Below, one piece after another: positions 17,596-26,637 of a stretch of DNA of 64,000 bases. Each line of letters begins with the position of its first letter. Position 1 is the first letter of the stretch. A program made the position numbers and the translations under genes. Under the pieces are notes generated by a model. The model saw nothing but the letters and a program-made list of their open reading frames with translations. It searched no databases and was not told where the DNA came from. Source of the DNA: JADJWR01 sp964509545 (lineage in GTDB: Bacteria; Pseudomonadota; Gammaproteobacteria; Burkholderiales; Burkholderiaceae_F); NCBI GenBank assembly GCA_964509545.1, contig CAZDXQ010000008.1, positions 52,239 through 116,238 on the forward strand. The letters run 5' to 3'.

Positions 17596-19416
17596 TCAGG
17601 CCGCCCTCCGCAGCGTTGCACGGCAGCCGCGCCCGGCATGGGTCATGTCGAGGAGGAATTTCTGCATGTCCCAGGCGCCGGTCGGACAGCGCTCGGCGCA
17701 CAGGCCGCAGTGCAGGCAGACGTCCTCGTCCTTGACCATGACTCGACCCGTCTTCAGCGGCGCGGACACGTAAAGCGCCTGCTGCAGATTCCTCGCCGGC
17801 GCGCGCAGCCGCGACCGCAGTTCGGGTTCGGCGCCGTTGGCGGTGAAGTTGATGCAGTCGGTTGGGCAGATGTCCACACAGGCGTCGCACTCGATGCAGG
17901 CGGCGGCGGTGAACACGGTCTGCACGTCGCAGTTCAGGCAGCGCCGCGCCTCCTTCCACGCCGTGGCGACATCGAAACCCAGCTCGACCTCGACCTTGAT
18001 GCTGGCCAGCGCCTGGTTGACGTCGCGCCAGGGCACCTTGTGCCGGACATCCGGCGCGACGTCGTTGTCGTAGCTCCACTCGTGGATGCCCATCTTCTGC
18101 GACACCAGGCTGACCCCTGGCGGCGGTCGCTCGGTGACGTCTTCGCCATGAAGAAACTTGTCGATCGAGATGGCGGCATCGTGTCCCTGCGCCACCGCCC
18201 AGATGATGTTCTTCGGCCCCAGCGCCGCGTCACCGCCGAAGAACACCTGCGGCAGCGTCGACTGCAGCGTGACCGGGTTGACCACCGGCATGCCCGACTC
18301 GTCGAAGCGCAGGCCGATGTCGCGCTCGATCCAGGGAAAGGCATTTTCCTGGCCGACGGCGATCAGCACCTCGTCGCACTCGAAGAGCTGAGGCGCGTCG
18401 CCGGTGGGCACGAGCCTGCGCCGGCCGCGGGCGTCGCGCTCGGCGCGCACCCGCTCGAAGCTCATGCCGGTGAGCTTGCCGTCCTCGTGCAGGAAGGCGG
18501 TTGGCACGAGGAAGTTCAGGATCGGGATGCCCTCGTGCATCGCGTCTTCCTTCTCCCACGGCGAAGCCTTCATCTCGTCGAAGCCGGAGCGGACGATCAC
18601 CTTGACGTTGGCGCCGCCGAGGCGACGGGCGGTGCGGCAGCAATCCATCGCCGTGTTGCCACCGCCGAGCACGATCACCCGTTTGCCGATGTGCGTCGTG
18701 TGGCCGAAGGCGACCGAGGCCAGCCAGTCGATGCCGACATGGATCTGTGCCGCCGCTTCCTGCCGGCCCGGCACCTGCAGATCGCGTCCGCGCGGCGCGC
18801 CGGAGCCGACGAAGATGGCGTCGTAGCCCTCGGCCAGCAGTCGTTCCATCGAGTCGATCCGCTGGCCTCCGTGGAACTCGACCCCGAGGTCGAGCACGTA
18901 GCCGGTCTCCTCGTCGATGACTTCCTCGGGCAGGCGGAAGCGCGGGATCTGCGAGCGGATCATTCCGCCGGGGCGCGGATCCTGGTCGAAAACGGTGATC
19001 CGATAGCCGAGGGGGGCCAGGTCGCGCGCCACCGTCAACGAAGCCGGACCGGCGCCGACGCAGGCGACGCGGCGGCCATTGCGTTGCGGCGCCGGCCGCG
19101 GCAGCCGATTGCGGATGTCCCCCTTGAAGTCTGCAGTGACGCGCTTCAGCCGGCAGATGGCCACCGGTTCGGGACGCGGCGCCTGGCTCTCCTCGACGCG
19201 GCCGCGCCGGCAGGCCGGCTCGCATGGTCGGTCGCAGGTGCGGCCGAGGATGCCGGGAAAGACGTTCGACTTCCAGTTGACGAGGTAGGCGTCGTCGTAG
19301 CGTCCGGCGGCGATCAGCCGAATGTACTCGGGCACCGGTGTGTGGGCCGGGCACGCCCACTGGCAATCGACCACCCGATGGAAGTAGTCGGGGTCGCGAA
19401 TATCCGTCGGCTGCAA
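17596..19416 (-). CDS. korC: KorC-like FAD/NADP iron-sulfur subunit of 2-oxoacid oxidoreductase
   Basis: A 606-residue GltD-like flavoprotein with extra ferredoxin domains. FAD binding GAGPAS is at 121-126 and NADP binding VLGGGNTAMDC near 250. Two C-terminal 4Fe-4S motifs are present: Cys507/510/513/517 and Cys567/570/573/577. At the N-terminus only Cys18, Cys22, Cys61, Cys65 and Cys69 are found; the first Cys pair of the classical GltD/NfnB set is missing. The protein type and the adjacent korA/korB fit the NADP-reducing gamma subunit of Azoarcus evansii KorABC. The start is TTG at 19414-19416, supported by AGGAGA about seven bases upstream; no closer ATG exists. Confidence 0.85.
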   Translation of the reverse strand: MQPTDIRDPDYFHRVVDCQWACPAHTPVPEYIRLIAAGRYDDAYLVNWKSNVFPGILGRTCDRPCEPACRRGRVEESQAPRPEPVAICRLKRVTADFKGDIRNRLPRPAPQRNGRRVACVGAGPASLTVARDLAPLGYRITVFDQDPRPGGMIRSQIPRFRLPEEVIDEETGYVLDLGVEFHGGQRIDSMERLLAEGYDAIFVGSGAPRGRDLQVPGRQEAAAQIHVGIDWLASVAFGHTTHIGKRVIVLGGGNTAMDCCRTARRLGGANVKVIVRSGFDEMKASPWEKEDAMHEGIPILNFLVPTAFLHEDGKLTGMSFERVRAERDARGRRRLVPTGDAPQLFECDEVLIAVGQENAFPWIERDIGLRFDESGMPVVNPVTLQSTLPQVFFGGDAALGPKNIIWAVAQGHDAAISIDKFLHGEDVTERPPPGVSLVSQKMGIHEWSYDNDVAPDVRHKVPWRDVNQALASIKVEVELGFDVATAWKEARRCLNCDVQTVFTAAACIECDACVDICPTDCINFTANGAEPELRSRLRAPARNLQQALYVSAPLKTGRVMVKDEDVCLHCGLCAERCPTGAWDMQKFLLDMTHAGRGCRATLRRAA

Positions 19417-19733
19417 CGCTGTCTCCTGCGTGCTTTGCCTCGTGCGCTTCGAGGGGCCGCATCGGCCACCCCCGCGCCTTGTACCGGCGTGACCAGTTTA
19501 CGCCGCACGCGTGCGCGTGACCGGCCTTATATGGCCATTTACGCTCAGGAAAAACAGGGTCGATCAAACGCCGCTGCAGTGCTACCATCCCGCGCCCGGT
19601 GCACGAGGTCGCCTGCGGCGGCGCGTGTGACCGGACGCGAACCGCGGCGCCGCGTGGCGGCAAAGCGGCGGCCGGAGCCGGCGCGGCATCCGGCGATCCT
19701 GCACGAGAAACTCGTTGGCAAAGGACAAGCGCG
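19417..19733. other. Divergent intergenic region between korC and sucA
   Basis: No gene is visible. The region must hold the promoters for the minus-strand kor block and plus-strand sucA. For korC, TATAAG (minus strand, 19531 to 19526) is a plausible -10, but no good -35 is seen. For sucA, TACCAT (19583-19588) is a weak -10 candidate. The last part before sucA is GC-rich, and it contains the ribosome-binding AAAGGA just before the start codon. Confidence 0.4.
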
Positions 19734-22589
19734 ATGATCCGTCAGCTGCAGCTGAACTCTTATCTGTTCGGCGGTAATGCGCCCTACGTCGAGGAACTGT
19801 ACGAGCGCTACCTCGACAACCCCGGCTCGGTGTCCGACAAGTGGCGCGCCTATTTCGACCAGATGCAGCTGGTGCCGGCCGCCGACGGCTCGTCGAGCAC
19901 GCCGGACGTGGCCCATGCGCCGATCGTCGAGTCGTTCGCCTTGCGCGCCAAGACCGGCGCGCTGCGGCCGGCGGTGGCGCCGACCGACCTGTCGGTCGCG
20001 CGCAAGCAGGTCCATGTCCAGTCGATCATCGCCGCCTACCGCTTCCTCGGCGCGCGCTGGGCCGACCTCGATCCGCTGAAGCGGCAGGAGCGGCCGGCCA
20101 TCGCCGAGCTCGAACCGGCGTTCTACGACCTGACCGAAGCCGACATGGACATCGTGTTCTCGGCGTCGAACACGTACTTCGGCCAGGAGCAGATGACGCT
20201 GCGCGAGATCATCAAGGCGCTGCGCCAGACCTACTGCGGCACGATCGGCGCCGAATACATGTACATCTCGGACCCGGCGCAGAAGCGCTGGTGGCAGCAG
20301 AAGCTCGAATCGACGCGGTCGACGCCGAACTTCAGCGCCGAGGAACGCCGCCGCATCCTCGACCGACTGACGGCCGCCGAGGGTCTCGAACGCTTCCTGC
20401 ACACCAAATATGTCGGCCAGAAGCGCTTCTCGCTCGAAGGCGGCGAGAGCTTCATCGCCGCCATGGACGAGCTCGTGCAGCGCGCGGGCGAAAACGGCGT
20501 CGAGGAGATCGTCATCGGCATGGCGCACCGCGGCCGGCTGAACGTGCTCGTGAACACCCTCGGCAAGATGCCGAAGGACCTGTTCGCCGAGTTCGAGGGC
20601 AAGAGCACGGCCGACCTGCCGGCCGGCGACGTCAAGTACCACATGGGCTTTTCCAGCGACGTGTCCACGCCCGGCGGGCCGGTGCATCTGTCGCTGGCGT
20701 TCAACCCGTCGCACCTGGAGATCGTCAATCCGGTGGTCGAGGGCTCGGTGCGCGCCCGCCAGGAGCGGCGTGGCGACACCGATGGCAACAAGGTGCTGCC
20801 AGTGCTGGTGCACGGCGACGCCGCGTTCGCCGGACAGGGCGTGGTGATGGAGACGCTGAACCTGGCGCAGACGCGCGGCTACGGCACCGGCGGCACGGTG
20901 CATATCGTGATCAACAACCAGATCGGCTTCACCACCTCCGATCCACGCGACACGCGATCGACGCTGTACTGCACCGACGTGGTCAAGATGATCGAGGCGC
21001 CGGTGCTGCACGTCAACGGCGACGACCCCGAGGCGGTGGTCTTCGCCACGCAGCTGGCGATGGACTACCGGCGGCAGTTCGGGTCCGACGTGGTGCTCGA
21101 CATCGTCTGCTTCCGCCGCCTCGGCCACAACGAACAGGACACGCCGGCGGTGACGCAGCCGCTGATGTACAAGCGCATCGGCCAGCATCCCGGCACGCGC
21201 AGGCTGTATGCCGACAAGCTGGTCACACAGGGCGTTGTGACTGCCGACGAGCCCGAGCAGATGGCCAAGGCATTCCGCGCTGCGATGGACGAGGGCCGGC
21301 ACACCGTCGATCCGGTGCTGACCAACTACAAGAGCCAGTACGCGGTCGACTGGTCGCCGTTCCTGAACCGCAAGTGGACCGACCACGCGGACACGGCCGT
21401 GCCGCTGGCGGAACTGAAGCGGCTCGGCGAGCGCATCACGACGATCCCCGAAGGTTTCAAGCTGCACCCGCTGGTGGAAAAGGTGGTCGCCGACCGCCGC
21501 GCCATGGCCGAAGGCACGCAGCGGCTCGACTGGGGCATGGCCGAGCACCTGGCCTTTGCCTCGCTGGTTTCCAGCGGCTATCCAGTGCGCATCACCGGCC
21601 AGGACAGCGGCCGCGGCACCTTTACCCACCGGCATGCCGTGCTGCACAGCCAGAACCGCGAGCGCTGGGACGAGGGCACCTACGTGCCGCTGCAGAACGT
21701 CTCCGACAAGCAGGCGCCGTTCACCGTGATCGACTCGGTGCTGTCGGAGGAGGCCGTGCTTGCCTTCGAGTACGGCTACTCGAGCGCCGAACCGAACGCG
21801 CTGGTGATCTGGGAGGCGCAGTTCGGCGACTTCGTCAACGGCGCGCAGGTCGTGATCGACCAGTTCATCAGCTCGGGCGAGGTCAAGTGGGGCCGGCAGT
21901 CGGGGCTGACCCTGATGCTGCCGCATGGCTACGAGGGCCAGGGGCCCGAGCACTCGTCGGCGCGGATCGAGCGCTTCCTGCAGCTGGCGGCCGACAACAA
22001 CATGCAGATCGCGCAGCCGACCACTGCGGCGCAGATCTTCCATCTGCTGCGCCGGCAGATGATCCGCCCGTTCCGCAAGCCGCTGGTGATCATGACGCCG
22101 AAGTCGCTGCTGCGGCACAAGGACGCCACCTCGGACCTGGCCGAACTCGCCCGCGGCGAGTTCCACACCGTGACCGGCGAAGCGCAACCGATCGACGCGA
22201 AGAAGGTCAAGCGGGTGATCGCCTGCTCGGGCAAGGTCTACTACGACCTGCTGGCGACGCGGCGCGAGCGCGAGATCGACGACGTCGCGGTGATCCGCGT
22301 CGAGCAGCTCTATCCTTTCCCGCACAAAGCGCTTGCCACCGAGCTGAAGCAGTACCCGCGCGCGACCGAGGTCGTCTGGTGCCAGGACGAGCCGGCCAAC
22401 CAGGGCGCGTGGTTCTATGTGCAGCACCACCTGCTGGAAAACATGCTCGACGGCCAGAAGCTCGGTTACGCCGGCCGGCCGGCGTCGGCATCGCCGGCAG
22501 TCGGCTATTACGCCAAGCACAACGAACAGCAGAAGGCGCTGCTCGACGCTGCCTTCGGCAAGCTCAAGGGCGTGGTGCTGAACCGGTGA
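19734..22589 (+). CDS. sucA: 2-oxoglutarate dehydrogenase E1 component
   Basis: A 951-residue thiamine-diphosphate enzyme that decarboxylates 2-oxoglutarate in the NAD-linked dehydrogenase complex. TPP/Mg motifs are VLVHGDAAFAGQGVV and VINNQIGFTT; the transketolase pyrimidine region (MAEHLAFASLV, GQDSGRGTFTHRH) and the C-terminal domain (VVWCQDEPANQGAW) follow in normal order. Length is close to the 933 residues of E. coli SucA. The open frame extends 45 codons upstream, but the ATG at 19734 has AAAGGA nine bases before it and gives the family's usual N-terminus with the LFGGNAPYVEELYERYL motif. It heads sucA-sucB-lpdA. Confidence 0.97.
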   Translation: MIRQLQLNSYLFGGNAPYVEELYERYLDNPGSVSDKWRAYFDQMQLVPAADGSSSTPDVAHAPIVESFALRAKTGALRPAVAPTDLSVARKQVHVQSIIAAYRFLGARWADLDPLKRQERPAIAELEPAFYDLTEADMDIVFSASNTYFGQEQMTLREIIKALRQTYCGTIGAEYMYISDPAQKRWWQQKLESTRSTPNFSAEERRRILDRLTAAEGLERFLHTKYVGQKRFSLEGGESFIAAMDELVQRAGENGVEEIVIGMAHRGRLNVLVNTLGKMPKDLFAEFEGKSTADLPAGDVKYHMGFSSDVSTPGGPVHLSLAFNPSHLEIVNPVVEGSVRARQERRGDTDGNKVLPVLVHGDAAFAGQGVVMETLNLAQTRGYGTGGTVHIVINNQIGFTTSDPRDTRSTLYCTDVVKMIEAPVLHVNGDDPEAVVFATQLAMDYRRQFGSDVVLDIVCFRRLGHNEQDTPAVTQPLMYKRIGQHPGTRRLYADKLVTQGVVTADEPEQMAKAFRAAMDEGRHTVDPVLTNYKSQYAVDWSPFLNRKWTDHADTAVPLAELKRLGERITTIPEGFKLHPLVEKVVADRRAMAEGTQRLDWGMAEHLAFASLVSSGYPVRITGQDSGRGTFTHRHAVLHSQNRERWDEGTYVPLQNVSDKQAPFTVIDSVLSEEAVLAFEYGYSSAEPNALVIWEAQFGDFVNGAQVVIDQFISSGEVKWGRQSGLTLMLPHGYEGQGPEHSSARIERFLQLAADNNMQIAQPTTAAQIFHLLRRQMIRPFRKPLVIMTPKSLLRHKDATSDLAELARGEFHTVTGEAQPIDAKKVKRVIACSGKVYYDLLATRREREIDDVAVIRVEQLYPFPHKALATELKQYPRATEVVWCQDEPANQGAWFYVQHHLLENMLDGQKLGYAGRPASASPAVGYYAKHNEQQKALLDAAFGKLKGVVLNR

Positions 22590-22678
22590 GGGGATGACTC
22601 GGCGGCCATCGCCGCCGCAGCTCATTGACCTCGCCGTCGCCCGGCGCTCCCCAACGATCACCTTATCCGGATCCTCAG

Positions 22679-23938
22679 ATGGCCCTTGTCGATGTCAACG
22701 TGCCGCAGCTGTCGGAATCGGTGGCCGAAGCCACCCTGCTGCAGTGGAAGAAGAAGCCCGGCGACGCCGTGGCGATGGACGAGATCCTGATCGAGGTCGA
22801 AACCGACAAGGTGGTGCTCGAGGTGCCCGCGCCGACGGGCGGTGTGCTGGCCGAAGTCGTCCGCCCCGATGGCAGCACCGTGACTGCCGGCGAACTGATC
22901 GCGCGCATCGACAGCGCGGCCAGGGCGACGGCCGCCCCGGCGCCGGCGACGGCGCCTGCGCCGAAGGCTGCACCGGCGCCCGCCCCGGCGCCGGCGGGCG
23001 CTGGCGCGAAGGGCGATGTGGCGATGCCAGCGGCGGCCAAGCTGATGGCGGAAAAAGGGCTGTCGCCGTCGCAGGTGGCGGGCACGGGCAAGGACGGCCG
23101 CATCACCAAGGGCGACGTGCTCGCCGCCGCCGCGCCGAAGCCGCCCGCCGCAGCGCCGGCGCCGGCGGCAGCGGCCGCGCCGGCCCGGCCGGCCTTGCCG
23201 GCGGTGCAGGCGCCGATCGATCTGTCGATGCTGGCCGACCGGCCGGAGCAGCGCGTGCCGATGTCGCGGCTGCGCGCGCGCGTGGCCGAGCGCCTGGTGC
23301 AGTCGCAGTCGACGGCGGCGATCCTGACCACGTTCAACGAGGTCAACATGCAGCCGGTGATGGACCTGCGCAACAAGTACAAGGACCGCTTCGAGAAGGA
23401 GCACGGCGTGAAGCTCGGCTTCATGTCGTTCTTCGTCAAGGCGGCGGTGGCCGCGCTGAAGAAATACCCGGTGGTCAACGCCTCGGTCGACGGCAACGAC
23501 ATCGTCTACCACGGCTACTTCGACATCGGCATCGCCGTTGGCTCCCCGCGCGGGCTGGTCGTGCCGATCCTGCGCGACGCCGACCAGATGACCTTCGCCG
23601 ACATCGAGAAGAAGATCGCCGACTTCGGCAAGCGCGCGGGCGAGGGCAAGCTGGCCCTCGAAGAACTCACCGGCGGCACGTTCTCGATCTCCAACGGCGG
23701 CGTGTTCGGGTCGATGCTGTCGACCCCGATCATCAATCCGCCGCAGTCGGCGATCCTCGGCGTGCACGCGACCAAGGAGCGCGCCGTGGTCGAGAACGGG
23801 CAGATTGTCGTGCGGCCGATGAACTACCTGGCGCTGTCGTACGACCACCGCATCATCGACGGCCGAGAGGCGGTGCTGTCGCTGGTGGCGATGAAGGAGG
23901 CGCTGGAGGATCCGGCGCGGCTGCTGCTGGAGGTCTGA
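22679..23938 (+). CDS. sucB: Dihydrolipoamide succinyltransferase (E2 of 2-oxoglutarate dehydrogenase)
   Basis: A 419-residue E2 core protein. The lipoyl domain (1-75) has its lipoylation site Lys44 in VETDKVVLEVP. An Ala/Pro-rich flexible linker follows (about 95-118), then the peripheral-subunit-binding domain (about 122-157, AAAKLMAEKGLSPSQV), a second linker, and the catalytic domain ending in SYDHRIIDGREAV with the active-site histidine. The ATG at 22679 is preferred over the open frame starting at 22625, because it gives the standard MALVDVNVPQLSES start. The gene lies 89 bases after sucA. Confidence 0.96.
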   Translation: MALVDVNVPQLSESVAEATLLQWKKKPGDAVAMDEILIEVETDKVVLEVPAPTGGVLAEVVRPDGSTVTAGELIARIDSAARATAAPAPATAPAPKAAPAPAPAPAGAGAKGDVAMPAAAKLMAEKGLSPSQVAGTGKDGRITKGDVLAAAAPKPPAAAPAPAAAAAPARPALPAVQAPIDLSMLADRPEQRVPMSRLRARVAERLVQSQSTAAILTTFNEVNMQPVMDLRNKYKDRFEKEHGVKLGFMSFFVKAAVAALKKYPVVNASVDGNDIVYHGYFDIGIAVGSPRGLVVPILRDADQMTFADIEKKIADFGKRAGEGKLALEELTGGTFSISNGGVFGSMLSTPIINPPQSAILGVHATKERAVVENGQIVVRPMNYLALSYDHRIIDGREAVLSLVAMKEALEDPARLLLEV

Positions 23939-24035
23939 TGGCGGCGGCGGTCGGCCGGCCGATTCGCGACGCTGCGGCATTGCGTTTCGTGCCGCAGGAC
24001 CCTGACCGGGTCCGGGCGAACCAGGAAAAACAGCG

Positions 24036-25457
24036 ATGAGCAAGAACTTCGACGTGGTCGTGATCGGTGGCGGTCCTGGCGGCTACATCGCGGCGATCCG
24101 CGCCGCCCAGCTCGGCATGGCCGTGGCCTGCATCGACGAGTGGAAAGGCAGGGACGGCGGTCCGGCGCTCGGCGGCACCTGCACCAACATCGGCTGCATC
24201 CCGTCGAAGGCGTTGCTACAGTCGAGCGAGTACTTCGAGCACGCCAACCGCCATTTCGCCGAACACGGCATCGTGCTCGGAAAGGATGCGTCGATCGATG
24301 TGGCGACGATGCTGGGCCGCAAGGACAAGGTGGTCAAGCAGAACAACGACGGCATCGCCTACCTGTTCAAGAAGAACAAGGTGACGTTCTTCCACGGCCG
24401 CGGCGCATTCGCCGGCAAGGTCAACGGTGGCTACGAAATCCGCGTCGGTGACGAGGCGCTGGTCGGCCGGCACGTGATCGTCGCCACCGGCTCGACGGCG
24501 CGCGCGTTGCCGGGGGCGCCGTTCGACGAGGAGAAGATCCTGTCGAACGACGGCGCGCTGTCGATCGACGCGGTGCCGAAGAAACTCGGCGTCGTCGGCG
24601 CAGGGGTGATCGGCCTGGAGATGGGGTCGGTGTGGCGCCGCCTGGGCGCCGAAGTGACGCTGCTCGAGGCGCTGCCCGACTTCCTCGCCGCCGCCGACGC
24701 GCAGATCGCGCGCGAGGCGATGAAGGCCTTCACCAAACAGGGCCTGAAGATCGAGCTCGGCGTGCGCATCGACGGCGTGAAGACCGACAGGAAGGGCGTG
24801 GCCGTCACCTACACCGACGCTCGCGGCGAGGAGCAGAAGCTGGCCTGCGATCGGCTGATCGTCTCGATCGGGCGGCTGCCGAACACCGAGGGTCTGAACG
24901 CGGAAGCGGTCGGGCTGAAGCTGGACGAGCGCGGCTTCATCGCGGTCGACGGCGACTGCCGCAGCAATCTGCCGGACGTCTGGGCCGTCGGCGACGTGGT
25001 GCGCGGGCCGATGCTGGCGCACAAGGCCGAGGAGGAGGGTGTTGCCGTGGCTGAGCGCATCGCCGGCCAGCACGGGCACGTGAACTTCAACACCATTCCG
25101 TGGGTGATCTACACGTCGCCGGAGATCGCTTGGGTCGGGCAGACCGAGCAGCAGCTGAAAAGCGCGGGCCGCGCCTACAGGGCCGGCGTCTTCCCCTTCT
25201 CCGCCAATGGCCGCGCTCGCGCCCTCGGCGATACCACCGGCATGGTCAAGTTCCTCGCCGATGCCGCGACCGACGAGATCCTCGGCGTGCACATGATCGG
25301 TCCGCTGGTGTCGGAACTGATCGCCGAGGCGGTGGTGGCGATGGAATTCCGTGCCAGCAGCGAAGACATTGCCCGCATCTGCCACGCCCACCCGTCGCTT
25401 TCCGAGGTCACCAAAGAAGCGGCGCTGGCGGTCGACAAGAGGACGCTGAACCTGTAG
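24036..25457 (+). CDS. lpdA: Dihydrolipoamide dehydrogenase (E3)
   Basis: A 473-residue flavoprotein disulfide reductase that reoxidises dihydrolipoamide with NAD+. GGGPGG (11-16) binds FAD. The redox-active pair is Cys49 and Cys54 in GGTCTNIGCIPSK. GAGVIGLEMGSVW is the NAD-binding site, and HAHPSLSE near the C-terminus holds the His/Glu active-site pair. It is third in the suc operon, 97 bases after sucB, so it most likely serves the 2-oxoglutarate complex. Length is standard. Confidence 0.97.
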   Translation: MSKNFDVVVIGGGPGGYIAAIRAAQLGMAVACIDEWKGRDGGPALGGTCTNIGCIPSKALLQSSEYFEHANRHFAEHGIVLGKDASIDVATMLGRKDKVVKQNNDGIAYLFKKNKVTFFHGRGAFAGKVNGGYEIRVGDEALVGRHVIVATGSTARALPGAPFDEEKILSNDGALSIDAVPKKLGVVGAGVIGLEMGSVWRRLGAEVTLLEALPDFLAAADAQIAREAMKAFTKQGLKIELGVRIDGVKTDRKGVAVTYTDARGEEQKLACDRLIVSIGRLPNTEGLNAEAVGLKLDERGFIAVDGDCRSNLPDVWAVGDVVRGPMLAHKAEEEGVAVAERIAGQHGHVNFNTIPWVIYTSPEIAWVGQTEQQLKSAGRAYRAGVFPFSANGRARALGDTTGMVKFLADAATDEILGVHMIGPLVSELIAEAVVAMEFRASSEDIARICHAHPSLSEVTKEAALAVDKRTLNL

Positions 25458-25545
25458 TGATCGGCGCTCTGTGATCGGTGATCGGTGAGTCCGCCGGTCG
25501 CGCCGCCGTTATCCGATCCTCGGTCACCGGTCAACGATCTTCGAG
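25458..25545. repeat. Short direct and inverted repeats between lpdA and zapE
   Basis: The 88-base gap contains GTGATCGGTGATCGGTGAG, a tandem of a seven-base GTGATCG-type unit, and a facing partly complementary stretch TCGGTCACCGGTCAACGATC. The repeats could fold into a hairpin. No function is claimed. Confidence 0.4.
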
Positions 25546-26637
25546 ATGTCCTTCCGTTCCCATCTCGACGAGTCGCTGTCGGCGCGCGGCTACAGGCTCG
25601 ATGACGCGCAGCGGCGTGCGGCCGAGCGGCTGGCCCGCCTCGACGACGAGTGGACGCAGTACAAGCACGCGCGGCGCAACGCGGTGCTGAAGCTGCTGGC
25701 GCGGCCGGAGATTCCGCGCGGCGTCTATCTGTGGGGCGGGGTCGGTCGCGGCAAGAGTTTCCTGATGGACTGCTTCTTCTCCGCCGTGCCGCTGATCCGC
25801 AAGACGCGGATTCACTTTCACGAGTTCATGCGCGGCGTGCACCGCGAACTCGACGAAGTCAAGGGCACTGCCGACCCGCTCGATGAGGTCGCGCGCCGGA
25901 TTGCTCACCGGACGCGGCTGATCTGCTTCGACGAGTTCCATGTGTCGGACATCGCCGACGCGATGATCCTGCACCGCCTGCTGTCCAGGCTGTTCGACCT
26001 GCGGATCGGCTTCGTGATCACCTCGAACTACGCGCCGCAGGGTCTGTACCCGGACGGTTTGCATCGCGACCGAATGCTGCCGGCGATCGAGCTGCTGCGT
26101 TCGCGTCTCGACGTGGTCGAGGTCGACGGCGGCGTCGATTACCGGCGCCGCGCGATGGAGCACATCGAGACTTACCTTGTCCCCGGGGGCGCGGCCGCCG
26201 ACCAGCGGCTCGCCGCTTCCTTCGCGCAGTTGGCCGAGACCGAGGACGACGATCCGGTCCTGCTGATCGAAGCGCGGCGGATCCGCGCTCGGCGCAGGGC
26301 CGGCGGCGTGGTCTGGTTCGACTTCGCCGTACTGTGCGGCGGTCCGCGCTCGCAGAACGACTACCTGGAGATCGCGAGGCAGTTCCATACCGTGCTGCTG
26401 TCGAACGTGCCTCAGATGTCCGCCGGCCAGGCGTCCGAGGCGCGTCGTTTCACCTGGCTGGTCGACGTGTTCTACGATCACCGGGTGAAGCTGATTCTGT
26501 CGGCGGATGTCGCCGCCGAGGCGCTGTACGTGACCGGTGCGCTTGCCGGCGAGTTCCAGCGCACCGCCTCGCGACTAATCGAAATGCGTTCGCGCGAATA
26601 CCTGCAGGCACCGCGCCGCGATGTGGTTGCTCTCTAG
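25546..26637 (+). CDS. zapE: Cell division protein ZapE (AFG1-like ATPase)
   Basis: A 363-residue P-loop ATPase of the AFG1 family. Walker A is LWGGVGRGKS (62-71) and Walker B lies in ICFDEFHVSDIADAMI. The pattern ITSNYAPQGLYPDGLHRDR is the family's sensor region, and the C-terminal FTWLVDVFYDHRVKL is also conserved. ZapE interacts with FtsZ in E. coli under low oxygen or high temperature; the mitochondrial relative helps degrade respiratory subunits. The gene commonly follows lpdA in betaproteobacteria, as here. Its end overlaps the next gene by 17 bases. Confidence 0.93.
   Translation: MSFRSHLDESLSARGYRLDDAQRRAAERLARLDDEWTQYKHARRNAVLKLLARPEIPRGVYLWGGVGRGKSFLMDCFFSAVPLIRKTRIHFHEFMRGVHRELDEVKGTADPLDEVARRIAHRTRLICFDEFHVSDIADAMILHRLLSRLFDLRIGFVITSNYAPQGLYPDGLHRDRMLPAIELLRSRLDVVEVDGGVDYRRRAMEHIETYLVPGGAAADQRLAASFAQLAETEDDDPVLLIEARRIRARRRAGGVVWFDFAVLCGGPRSQNDYLEIARQFHTVLLSNVPQMSAGQASEARRFTWLVDVFYDHRVKLILSADVAAEALYVTGALAGEFQRTASRLIEMRSREYLQAPRRDVVAL

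Noticed and set aside
15841..19737. 1298-codon open frame on the plus strand opposite korA/korC
   Set aside because: It is an antisense shadow of two well-supported genes in GC-rich DNA, is rich in Arg, His and Gln without any domain pattern, and has no ribosome site.
19545..22661. 1038-codon open frame on the minus strand opposite sucA
   Set aside because: It is an antisense shadow of sucA; composition (Val, Arg, His, Leu rich) and lack of motifs are typical of third-position GC bias.
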